A stretch of 7,648 nt of DNA from JAYQPQ01 sp038145405 (GTDB lineage: Bacteria > Pseudomonadota > Gammaproteobacteria > Pseudomonadales > GM7GCV1). The stretch is from NCBI GenBank assembly GCA_038145405.1, contig JAYQPQ010000071.1, positions 1 to 7,648 on the forward strand, in the 5' to 3' direction. The notes below the pieces were generated by a model. The model had not been told where the DNA came from, ran no database searches, and was given only the letters and a program-made list of their open reading frames with translations. Each line of letters begins with the position of its first letter. Positions within the stretch are counted from its first letter, which is position 1. This document shows, piece after piece, positions 1-5,635 of this stretch. The position numbers and the translations under genes are program-made.

Positions 1-663
1 CTGGAAAGCTTGCAGGGCATTGGCGCGACCGCTCTCACCCATATCCATATCCATGACTTGCTCGCGGGTCTGCACCAGTTTGTAGAGCCGATCAGCCAGA
101 TGGGCATCGCCCGCGTACAGATCGGCCAGACGATCGTAGACGGCCATATCCGGGGCAGGAAGCACGGAGGGACTCCAACTTTCAACCTGCACATCGCCTT
201 GCAGCGCCAAGGGGATGGTCGGCCCCACGGCCAGCCCGCGCAAGCTACCAGCCTGCAATGCGAGGGCACGATTCAGCCAACCGTCGCGAGCGCCGTAGGG
301 TGCCAGGCTGCCGTTCTCCAGCAGATTCTGGCCATCGAAATGCGAGCGTTCGCGATAGGGTGAAGCCACCGCCGACCAGGCCGAGAGCTCGCCGGCAGCA
401 AACCAGGCGGCAAAGTTTTTCAGTTCGGGGTGCAAGCCCCAATCCGCCGTCAGCGCGATGGGCTGCTCAATAGTGAGCTGCTGGCGGCGACGCGCGTAGT
501 TGACGTCGCCACGCGGGACCAGCGCCGACATGCCATCCAAAGCGCCGCGCAGCAGCACCCAGACAAAGCGCGGATCACGGCTGCCACCCTGCTGGGCAAG
601 CAGCGGCAGATGGTAGAGCGAAAGGGCAGCACCACAGGTTTTCAGGAACAGGCGACGTTTCAT
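1..663 (-). CDS. DUF1501 family protein with Tat signal peptide (C-terminus beyond window)
   Basis: The frame read leftward from 663 stays open for 221 codons to the window edge, so the C-terminal part is missing. Seen: the N-terminus MKRRLFLKTCGAALSL contains a twin-arginine motif (RRLFLK, residues 3-8) followed by a hydrophobic stretch ending near LLAQQ (about 21-25), which predicts export of the folded protein by Tat. DUF1501 landmarks follow: RFVWVLLRGALDGMSALVP (32-50), GLHPEL (76-81) and RSHFDGQNLLENG (106-118). Known of the family: DUF1501 proteins have a sulfatase/phosphatase-like fold, are often exported and commonly sit beside DUF1800 genes; no reaction is established. The start is well supported by a strong Shine-Dalgarno sequence (TAGGAGGT on the minus strand, 676-669), which overlaps the stop codon of the upstream DUF1800 gene and implies an operon with translational coupling. 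The family call is firm; the function is unknown. Confidence 0.9.
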   Translation of the reverse strand, partial: MKRRLFLKTCGAALSLYHLPLLAQQGGSRDPRFVWVLLRGALDGMSALVPRGDVNYARRRQQLTIEQPIALTADWGLHPELKNFAAWFAAGELSAWSAVASPYRERSHFDGQNLLENGSLAPYGARDGWLNRALALQAGSLRGLAVGPTIPLALQGDVQVESWSPSVLPAPDMAVYDRLADLYAGDAHLADRLYKLVQTREQVMDMDMGESGRANALQAFQ

Positions 664-668
664 CTCAC

Positions 669-676
669 ACCTCCTA
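669..676 (-). promoter_or_regulatory. Strong ribosome binding site of the DUF1501 gene, overlapping the DUF1800 stop
   Basis: On the minus strand TAGGAGGT lies five bases before the ATG at 663. Its TAG is the stop codon of the DUF1800 gene. A near-perfect Shine-Dalgarno sequence sharing bases with the upstream stop fixes the DUF1501 start and predicts that the two proteins are made together. Confidence 0.8.
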
Positions 677-2020
677 GCGACGCAGCAGGCTGGGACTGAC
701 CAGTGTCAGCACCAGACCCTGCGCATTGGATTCAGCCCGGCGTACCGCCTGAGCCAGTTGACTATCGACATCTTCACCAAAAAGCCGGGCCGAGAGCTGG
801 TCCGCGGCGAGTACGCCAGCCGCGCGCTGTGCGAAGGCATCGGCCCACTCAATGCGCTTGCCCAGTGCATCCGGGCTATCCCACTGGCTGGCAATATCGG
901 GCCAGCCGGCCGGTGAACCGGGTCGCCAGGTCGGATGATTCAGCGTGTTAAGGGCCACCAGCATGGGATTGGCCTGCTGACGTTGCAGGCCGGTGGCGCG
1001 ATGGATGGCAACCAACCACTCGTGCGGCGTGCGGTATTTGCTTGCGCTGGTCTCCCAGGTTAGGGGTTCGGCGATCAGGGCACGGTAAAGGCTGGGCAAA
1101 TCGCCACCGCTATCCAGAAATACCTGACTCAATTTGTCCACGGCAGCCGTCGGTGGCTCGTCGGCGATAAAGTGGCGCGCCAGCTTGGTGGCAATATGGC
1201 GCGCGGTGGAAGGATGCAGGGCCAGATCCTGCAGCACCGCTATACCCTGCTCTTCACCATTTTGGCGGTAGGACTTGCCCAGCACCCGATGGTTGCCCGG
1301 CTCGTGCCATTGATCGATATAGGCAAAGGCCCCGCGCGTGCGGCCAAAGCGCTCGACGACAGGTCCGGATGCCAGCGACCAGCCAGTGATCACCTTGGCA
1401 AGGCTGGTGACATCCTCCTGATCGTAGCCGCCATTCACCCCAAGGGTGTGCAGCTCGAGAATCTCCCGCGCCAGGTTTTCATTCAAACCGCGCTGGTTGC
1501 GCTCGGCGGCGCGCGAGCTGGGGCCTATGGATTGGGCATTGTCCAGATATAGCAGCATGGCCGGGTGACGTGTCGAGGCCAGCAGCAGGTCGCTAAAGCG
1601 TCCCAGTACATGCGGCCGAATCGCCTCGGCTTCAAAGCTGCCGCCTAGCGGAACGGTGGTGACCTTGTCGGTAGAAATCGCGAAGTGGTTGGCCCAGAAA
1701 TGCACCAGACGCTCGATAAAGGGACGATCCGTTTGCACGGCATGAACAAAGCGCGCGGTGGCATCCTGCCGGTAGTTCATCTGGTTCTCGCGCTGCAGCT
1801 CCTGAATGGCCTGTTGGTTGTCGGCCTGGCGCTGCTGACGCTGGGCTACTTGACGCTGCAGCACCTGCTCAGAGCTGATAAAGGCCGGCGCTACAGGGGC
1901 ACCACCAGCAAGCTGTGCACGCAGCCATTGGGCGGGATCGGTCTCGATGCGCTCCAGTTCACCGGGTCGGGGACCCAGGCCAAAGCGATGTGCGGCGATA
2001 AGAGTGGGTGTATAGACCAT
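674..2020 (-). CDS. DUF1800 family protein
   Basis: A complete 448-residue protein of unknown biochemical function. Seen: the N-terminal signature AAHRFGLGPRPGE (9-21); a Gln-rich, probably coiled-coil stretch (about 51-80); ERLVHFWANHFAIS (103-116); the strongly conserved block NENLAREILELHTLGV (180-195); YDQEDVTSLAKVITGWSL (199-216); and a C-terminal region with RTPHEWLVA (330-338) and GWPDIASQW (372-380). These are typical DUF1800 landmarks, and the length is near the short, single-domain end of the family. There is no signal peptide or membrane segment, although its operon partner carries a Tat signal. The ATG at 2020 is preceded by GGAGGT with about 7-8 nt spacing, so the start is good. 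The DUF1501 gene begins 10 nt after the stop. The gap of about 138 nt to the upstream YkgJ gene could hold its own promoter, but I see no convincing -35/-10 pair there. Confidence 0.92.
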   Translation of the reverse strand: MVYTPTLIAAHRFGLGPRPGELERIETDPAQWLRAQLAGGAPVAPAFISSEQVLQRQVAQRQQRQADNQQAIQELQRENQMNYRQDATARFVHAVQTDRPFIERLVHFWANHFAISTDKVTTVPLGGSFEAEAIRPHVLGRFSDLLLASTRHPAMLLYLDNAQSIGPSSRAAERNQRGLNENLAREILELHTLGVNGGYDQEDVTSLAKVITGWSLASGPVVERFGRTRGAFAYIDQWHEPGNHRVLGKSYRQNGEEQGIAVLQDLALHPSTARHIATKLARHFIADEPPTAAVDKLSQVFLDSGGDLPSLYRALIAEPLTWETSASKYRTPHEWLVAIHRATGLQRQQANPMLVALNTLNHPTWRPGSPAGWPDIASQWDSPDALGKRIEWADAFAQRAAGVLAADQLSARLFGEDVDSQLAQAVRRAESNAQGLVLTLVSPSLLRR

Positions 2021-2158
2021 GGCATTGACCTCCGCTTGAAACCTGTGCCAATCCTACTCCGCCAATTCGACAGTCGGCATGATGAAAATGTGGAGAAAAT
2101 CAGGATTCGAATGATGTCCCGATACGGCGCCCCAAAAAACTGCGTCAGGGCAAGAAAA

Positions 2159-2539
2159 TCAGGCGGCACGCCGTTGCGGGCGGCGCTTGGGTCGCGAGGT
2201 GCGGGGTTGCAGCGGCGGCAGATTGTGAGCGGCTCGTGCCTCGTCGCAGCGCGGATTGTGCACGCCGTTCTCCCAGGACGCCAGAAAGTCGCGGCACACA
2301 TCGGCGCGTACTTCGTAAATATTGCACTTAACCGACTGGCCAATCTCGCCATCCAGCGCAATGCAGCGCGGCGGCTTGCGATCGGTGCCAATCATGGCCA
2401 CGCGATGGGGGGTGACCTGCACGGTCATCTCGGCGGGCACGCGACCGCCCACAAAGGGATCGGTTTCCGCCCAGTGAAAAGTGGCACGAAAGTAGGCGCA
2501 ACAGGCGCCGCAACTGATACAGGGGTTGTCGATGGACAA
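2159..2539 (-). CDS. YkgJ-family cysteine-cluster protein (putative Zn/Fe-binding), probable TTG start
   Basis: A small soluble protein of about 126 residues. Seen: an N-terminal cluster NPCISCGACCAYF (Cys 7, 10, 13, 14) of the C-x2-C-x2-CC type, then FHWAE (21-25), VPAEMTV (34-40), PPRCIAL (Cys59), C72, VCRDF (Cys82) and C98. This is the YkgJ/UPF0153 pattern, thought to bind zinc or iron; its role is unknown. The last 15 or so residues are very basic (several Arg and Lys), an added tail that could touch nucleic acid. Start: the frame is open further upstream, with GTG at 2596 and ATG at 2593, but those extra 19 residues are unlike the family, which normally begins a few residues before NPC. 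A candidate -10 element at 2579-2574 also lies downstream of them. I therefore prefer TTG at 2539, though none of the starts has a clear Shine-Dalgarno sequence. The gene is divergent from thpR. Confidence 0.82.
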   Translation of the reverse strand: MSIDNPCISCGACCAYFRATFHWAETDPFVGGRVPAEMTVQVTPHRVAMIGTDRKPPRCIALDGEIGQSVKCNIYEVRADVCRDFLASWENGVHNPRCDEARAAHNLPPLQPRTSRPKRRPQRRAA

Positions 2540-2573
2540 GATAAGACTGCTACAAGCGAACAGACCGGCGGGG

Positions 2574-2603
2574 ATTTTGCGGCAGCCAGGCATCACTCGG
2601 CAA
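2574..2603 (-). promoter_or_regulatory. Candidate sigma70-like promoter for the YkgJ-family gene
   Basis: On the minus strand TTGCCG (2603-2598) and CAAAAT (2579-2574) are separated by 18 bases. Each hexamer matches the consensus at four of six positions. A transcript would begin near 2567, about 28 bases before the TTG at 2539 and after the alternative ATG and GTG starts. This is a modest match found by eye. Confidence 0.35.
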
Positions 2604-2615
2604 GGAATTTCGCAC

Positions 2616-2624
2616 TGCTAGAAT
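2616..2624 (+). promoter_or_regulatory. Extended -10 promoter element in front of thpR
   Basis: TGCTAGAAT has the TGn extension plus a five-of-six match to TATAAT. No good -35 hexamer is found 16-18 bases upstream, which is usual for extended -10 promoters. Transcription would be expected about seven bases after the hexamer, at or next to the A of the thpR ATG (2631). No Shine-Dalgarno sequence lies between them. Confidence 0.5.
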
Positions 2625-2630
2625 GCATAC

Positions 2631-3137
2631 ATGATCACCTTTTTTGCGCTGCAGTCGGCGGCATCTGTGCGTCGCCAGATCGCCGACTGGCGCGATGCCA
2701 GCTTGCCCCCACTAAAGCACCCTGTGGCCGCCGCCGATCTGCACATCACCCTGGCCTATTTGGGCGAGACGCAAAGCTGGCAACTGGACGCGCTGCTGTC
2801 CGAAGCCGCCCAGATTGGGTTTCAACCGCTGCAAATCGGCCTGGATCACCTGGGTTACTGGCCTAAACCGCGCGTGGTGTGGCTGGGCGCCAGCAAGGTA
2901 CCGCCAGGCCTCCTGCAGCTGGAGCGTCGATTGCGCAATCTGGCCGGGCCGCTCGGTCTGCCGACCGAAGAGCGGCCCCATCAACCCCATCTGACCCTGG
3001 CTCGCAAACTCAGCTATCCACCGCCGGCGCCCACCCAGACACCCAACTTTTTGCCTGACTTCGACAGCTTTGTTCTAATGCAGTCGCTGCGTGGCCAGAA
3101 TGGCGTGCGCTACCAAGTGATCGAAACATTTTCATGA
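2631..3137 (+). CDS. thpR: RNA 2',3'-cyclic phosphodiesterase (2H phosphoesterase, LigT/ThpR family)
   Basis: A complete 168-residue cytoplasmic enzyme of the two-histidine phosphoesterase superfamily. Family knowledge: ThpR hydrolyses 2',3'-cyclic phosphates on RNA ends to 2'-phosphates and can ligate tRNA halves through 2'-5' bonds in vitro. Seen: the opening MITFFAL matches the usual F-(F/V)-A-(I/L) first strand. The two catalytic HxT motifs are present as LHITLAYLGE (His38, Thr40) and PHLTLAR (His120, Thr122), about 80 residues apart as expected. The total length is normal. GYWPKPRVVWLG (75-86) is also a typical family segment. The ATG at 2631 has no Shine-Dalgarno sequence, but homology begins right at the first residue, so the start is credible. 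The stop overlaps the start of the next gene in ATGA, so the two are co-transcribed and probably translationally coupled. Confidence 0.92.
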   Translation: MITFFALQSAASVRRQIADWRDASLPPLKHPVAAADLHITLAYLGETQSWQLDALLSEAAQIGFQPLQIGLDHLGYWPKPRVVWLGASKVPPGLLQLERRLRNLAGPLGLPTEERPHQPHLTLARKLSYPPPAPTQTPNFLPDFDSFVLMQSLRGQNGVRYQVIETFS

Positions 3138-3817
3138 GCAACAAAGATTCCCGCCGCCATACCTCCGACACCCGCCTGCTGGAAGGGCCGCAGAGCACCT
3201 GGAAGGATCTAAAGCGCGCGGTGCAGATCGGCCGCGAATTCTTTTACGGCTTTCGCAAACTGCGCCATGTGCGCAACTGCGTGACGGTGTTCGGTTCGGC
3301 GCGCTTTGCCGAGGACAATCCCTACTATCGCATGACCGAGGAACTGTCCTTTCGTCTGGGACAGGCGGGCTACAGCATTATGACCGGCGGGGGGCCGGGC
3401 ATCATGGCCGCCGCCAACCGCGGCGCACGTCGCGCCGGAGCGCCATCCTATGGCTGCAATATCCATCTGCCCGACGAGCAGTACCCCAACCCCTACACCG
3501 ACCTCTGGCTAGAGTTCGACCGCTTTTTTGTGCGCAAGGTGATGCTAGTGAAATATTCCAGCGCCTTCGTCTTTATGCCGGGCGGGTTCGGCACCCTGGA
3601 CGAGGTGTTTGAAACCCTTACCCTGATTCAGACGCGCAAGGTACAAAACTTCCCTTTGGTAGCTATGGGCACGGATTACTGGAAACATCTGGAAGACTTT
3701 GCCCGCTTCTCGCTGCTGGCCAACAAAACCATCGATCCCGGCGATCTGTCCGCCATTCTGGTTACCGACGACATGGACAAAGCTTTCAATCACATCAAGC
3801 AGGGCTGCCGCTGCTAG
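3134..3817 (+). CDS. LOG family protein (TIGR00730-type Rossmann fold, nucleoside-monophosphate phosphoribohydrolase-like)
   Basis: A complete 227-residue soluble protein. LOG-family enzymes (once misannotated as lysine decarboxylases) cleave the N-glycosidic bond of nucleoside 5'-monophosphates, including cytokinin ribotides and AMP, releasing the base and ribose 5-phosphate. Seen: the first Rossmann strand CVTVFGSARF (49-58), the glycine-rich loop TGGGPGIMAAANRGA (84-98), the RK pair (134-135) corresponding to the family's ERK segment, and the signature PGGFGTLDE (149-157) with the catalytic-type glutamate. About 48 residues precede the core, so it belongs to the longer bacterial LOG group rather than the roughly 190-residue short form. 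The start ATG lies within the stop of thpR (ATGA), so the reading frame and coupling are clear. The true substrate, whether AMP, another NMP or a cytokinin-like nucleotide, cannot be told from sequence. Confidence 0.9.
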   Translation: MSNKDSRRHTSDTRLLEGPQSTWKDLKRAVQIGREFFYGFRKLRHVRNCVTVFGSARFAEDNPYYRMTEELSFRLGQAGYSIMTGGGPGIMAAANRGARRAGAPSYGCNIHLPDEQYPNPYTDLWLEFDRFFVRKVMLVKYSSAFVFMPGGFGTLDEVFETLTLIQTRKVQNFPLVAMGTDYWKHLEDFARFSLLANKTIDPGDLSAILVTDDMDKAFNHIKQGCRC

Positions 3818-3867
3818 CAACCTAGGCAAGGCCAGACGACGCAGAACACCTTCGATTGCTGCCAGGG

Positions 3868-3897
3868 TTGCAGGCGCCAAGCCGGGCCGACTAAACT
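3868..3897 (+). promoter_or_regulatory. Weak candidate promoter before the small secreted-protein gene
   Basis: TTGCAG (3868-3873) and TAAACT (3892-3897) are 18 bases apart in the 108-base gap after the LOG gene. The matches are three and four of six. A start near 3904 would leave a leader of about 22 bases with the Shine-Dalgarno sequence AAGGA (3914-3918) seven bases before the ATG at 3926. Confidence 0.3.
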
Positions 3898-3925
3898 CCC
3901 CCGACAGCACTTCAAGGATTGAAGT

Positions 3926-4164
3926 ATGAAAATGACAGGGATCGTTCTGCTCCTACTGCTTGCCAGCCCCAGCCTCGCCCAAAGTGAAACCCGTAATCAG
4001 TGCCAGAGCTGGAGCGAGCAGCACCAGCGTCTTACCACCTACGCCGCGCCGGGGGCACCCTGGCTGAAATGGATCGCTGGCGCGACCGCCAGCGCCAGAT
4101 TGAAAGCGATATGCGCCGGGCCCGCTGTATGCAGCGTTTTCGCATTGGGCCTACCGCGGATTAA
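3926..4164 (+). pseudogene. Small secreted two-cysteine protein gene, apparently frameshifted
   Basis: I do not recognise the family. The start is strong: AAGGA (3914-3918) lies seven bases before ATG 3926. Seen: a Sec signal peptide, MKMTGIVLLLLLASPSLAQS, with probable cleavage after Ala18, then a short mature region with Cys26 (NQCQSWSEQHQR). From about 4031 the coding signal moves to the -1 frame, which reads LRRAGGTLAEMDRWRDRQRQ, continues through ESDMRRARCMQRF and ends at TAA 4162-4164. That part looks like an amphipathic helix carrying a second cysteine and would give a protein of about 79 residues with one possible disulfide. The original frame instead runs on as low-complexity sequence with some rare-type codons (AGA, ATA, GTA) to TAG 4220-4222. 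I infer loss of one base around 4031-4040. There is no classic slippery heptamer, so programmed frameshifting is less likely. A sequencing error, or a genuine 98-residue protein, cannot be excluded. Confidence 0.6.
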
Positions 4165-4226
4165 CTTTCTCTGTCCGGCCGGGTCGGGTACCCTTCGGGT
4201 CATGACAAGCCTCTGTTCCTAGACCC

Positions 4227-5480
4227 ATGCTGGTCTTTATTACCGCTGTCGCGGTGGCCCTGGTTGTGTCCTTTATCTGCTCCATCTGCGAGGCCGTGCT
4301 GCTGTCTATCAGCCACTCCCAAGTCGAAGCCCTGCCGCGCCGATCCCATGCCGGACGCTGGCTGCGCCAGTTCAAGCGCCACATTGACATTCCCATTGCC
4401 GCCATCCTCACCGTCAACACCATGGCGCATACGGTGGGCGCCACGGTTGCCGGCGCAACCTATGAAGAAGCCTTCAGCAGCCACACCCTGTGGCTGTTCT
4501 CCATTATCTTCACCCTGGCGGTACTGCTCTTTACCGAGATCATTCCCAAGACCCTGGGCGTGAGCTATGCGCGTCAGTTGGCGACCCCGGTGACCTGGAT
4601 AATTCGCGGCATGACCTGGCTGTTGCGGCCGGTGGTAAATATGACCGAACGCCTGTCGCGCGCCCTGCGCGGCAATCATCAGGCGCCGGTCACTTCCATG
4701 CACGAGATTCGTCTGCTGGCGAAGCTGGGCAAGGACGAAGGCGTCGTCGACCGGGAGGCCAGCCGCATCATCCAGGGTGCAGCGGATTTTGCGCAGTTGC
4801 GCGTCAGCGACGTCATGGTGCCGCGGCGTCACGTGTTCTTTCTTTCCACCCAGTGGTCGCTGGCTAAAAATCTGCAGGTAATCGAGGATTCGGGCCGCTC
4901 GCGCTTCCCACTCTGCGAGGGCGAAGATCTGGATTCCTTTACCGGCATCGTGCTGGCACGCGATCTGCTGCTGGGCCTGCACCGCGAGCCCGGCACCTCA
5001 GCGGCCGAACTCATGCGTTATCGGCGCGATCCGTTGGTGGTTCCCGAGACCCTGCCGATTCGGGATCTCCTGCACACCTTCCGCTCCGGCACCAGCCATC
5101 TGGCCTTTGTGGTGGATGAATACGGCTCCACCCTCGGCCTGGTAAGCCTGGAAGATGTGCTGGAAGAACTGGTGGGCGACATTCAGGACGAGCAGGACGA
5201 GGAGCGGCACCATATCTGGCCCTTACCGGATGGCTCCTTGCGCGTGCAGGGCGACGCCGAGCTGCGCCATATCTGCAAGCATTTCGATTTGGAATGGGAC
5301 GCCGCCACCGGGGTGACCCGGGTCAACGGCCTGCTGGCCGAGCAACTGGGAAGCATCCCGCAGCGCGGCGACCGGTTGGAGTGGCAAGGCCTGGAATTTC
5401 AGGTGTTGTCGGCTAGCCCGCGCCAGGCGGAGTTTGTCAGGGTAATCCCTATAACCGCTGCCGAGACCACCGACGGCTGA
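4227..5480 (+). CDS. CNNM/CorC-type membrane protein (DUF21 + CBS pair + CorC_HlyC domain)
   Basis: A complete 417-residue inner-membrane protein of the HlyC/CorC (CorB/YfjD, CNNM-like) family, linked to Mg2+ or Co2+ efflux and magnesium homeostasis. Seen: the DUF21 transmembrane domain with the first helix FITAVAVALVVSFICSICEA (4-23), a second hydrophobic segment near 55-75 containing NTMAHTVGATVAG, a third near 88-104 ending in TEIIPKTLG (103-111), and a probable fourth around 121-137. Two cytoplasmic CBS motifs follow, about 193-253 (VSDVMVPR near the start) and 262-320 (AFVVDEYGSTLGLVSLEDVL, 293-312). A C-terminal CorC_HlyC domain runs from about 331 to 410. Start: an in-frame TGA at 4203 excludes longer forms, so ATG 4227 is used despite lacking a Shine-Dalgarno sequence. 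It lies four bases after the TAG that ends the shifted frame of the preceding gene. The transported ion is inferred from the family only. Confidence 0.93.
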   Translation: MLVFITAVAVALVVSFICSICEAVLLSISHSQVEALPRRSHAGRWLRQFKRHIDIPIAAILTVNTMAHTVGATVAGATYEEAFSSHTLWLFSIIFTLAVLLFTEIIPKTLGVSYARQLATPVTWIIRGMTWLLRPVVNMTERLSRALRGNHQAPVTSMHEIRLLAKLGKDEGVVDREASRIIQGAADFAQLRVSDVMVPRRHVFFLSTQWSLAKNLQVIEDSGRSRFPLCEGEDLDSFTGIVLARDLLLGLHREPGTSAAELMRYRRDPLVVPETLPIRDLLHTFRSGTSHLAFVVDEYGSTLGLVSLEDVLEELVGDIQDEQDEERHHIWPLPDGSLRVQGDAELRHICKHFDLEWDAATGVTRVNGLLAEQLGSIPQRGDRLEWQGLEFQVLSASPRQAEFVRVIPITAAETTDG

Positions 5481-5510
5481 TACGCCGCTGCAAGCCTTTG
5501 TAAAAAATGG

Positions 5511-5527
5511 TTATTAAGTCGTAATAA
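5511..5527 (+). promoter_or_regulatory. AT-rich inverted repeat upstream of the receptor promoter
   Basis: TTATTA-AGTCG-TAATAA is a perfect six-base inverted repeat with a five-base centre inside an AT-rich patch (about 5500-5529) that stands out from GC-rich surroundings. It lies about 14 bases upstream of the -35 hexamer, roughly -65 to -49 from the predicted start site. It could be an UP element or a regulator-binding site. It does not read as a convincing Fur box. Confidence 0.4.
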
Positions 5528-5541
5528 TGGGCCAGTGCGCT

Positions 5542-5569
5542 TTGACTCACCCTGCCCGCGCCTTAGAAT
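5542..5569 (+). promoter_or_regulatory. Sigma70-like promoter of the TonB-dependent receptor gene
   Basis: TTGACT (5542-5547) and TAGAAT (5564-5569) match consensus at five of six positions each, with a 16-base spacer. The expected start site is near 5576, giving a leader of about 60 bases. This is the best promoter match in the window, and it shows that the receptor is transcribed independently of the CNNM gene. Confidence 0.7.
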
Positions 5570-5581
5570 AGGCCGCCCAGA

Positions 5582-5601
5582 GCCCCGGTCATGACAGGGG
5601 C
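5582..5601 (+). repeat. 20-base near-perfect palindrome just after the predicted receptor start site (candidate operator)
   Basis: GCCCCGGTCATGACAGGGGC is symmetric except for one opposed G/A pair; its centre GTCATGAC is a perfect eight-base palindrome. It covers about +7 to +26 of the predicted transcript, where a repressor dimer could block RNA polymerase. As RNA it could form only a five-pair CCCC/GGGG-type hairpin, and no T-run follows, so it is not a terminator. Confidence 0.45.
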
Positions 5602-5635
5602 CCCAGTTGAAATTCCGAACTTAGAGATGCCTACC

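Noticed and set aside
2151..2172. Possible rho-independent terminator after the YkgJ gene (minus strand, GGCG-TGC-CGCC then TGATTTTCTT)
   Set aside because: The stem is only four pairs, overlaps the last codons, and the T-tract is interrupted; too weak to call.
1685..2866. Long plus-strand open frame (393 codons) opposite DUF1800 and YkgJ
   Set aside because: It crosses two well-supported minus-strand genes and the divergent promoter region and overlaps thpR; its translation has no family features.
3545..3910. Minus-strand open frame over the end of the LOG gene and the following gap
   Set aside because: Most of it is antisense to the LOG core, and the non-overlapping part of about 30 residues has no recognisable feature or ribosome binding site.
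4181..4207. GC-rich repeat/hairpin region (GGGTCGGGTACCCTTCGGGT) as a terminator before the CNNM gene
   Set aside because: Stems are short (four pairs) and no T-run follows.
4200..4982. Minus-strand open frame opposite the CNNM gene
   Set aside because: Composition is typical of an antisense shadow, and it covers conserved DUF21/CBS coding sequence on the other strand.
5505..5530. Fur or Zur box before the TonB receptor
   Set aside because: The AT-rich dyad does not match the GATAAT-repeat Fur pattern or the known Zur pattern well enough.
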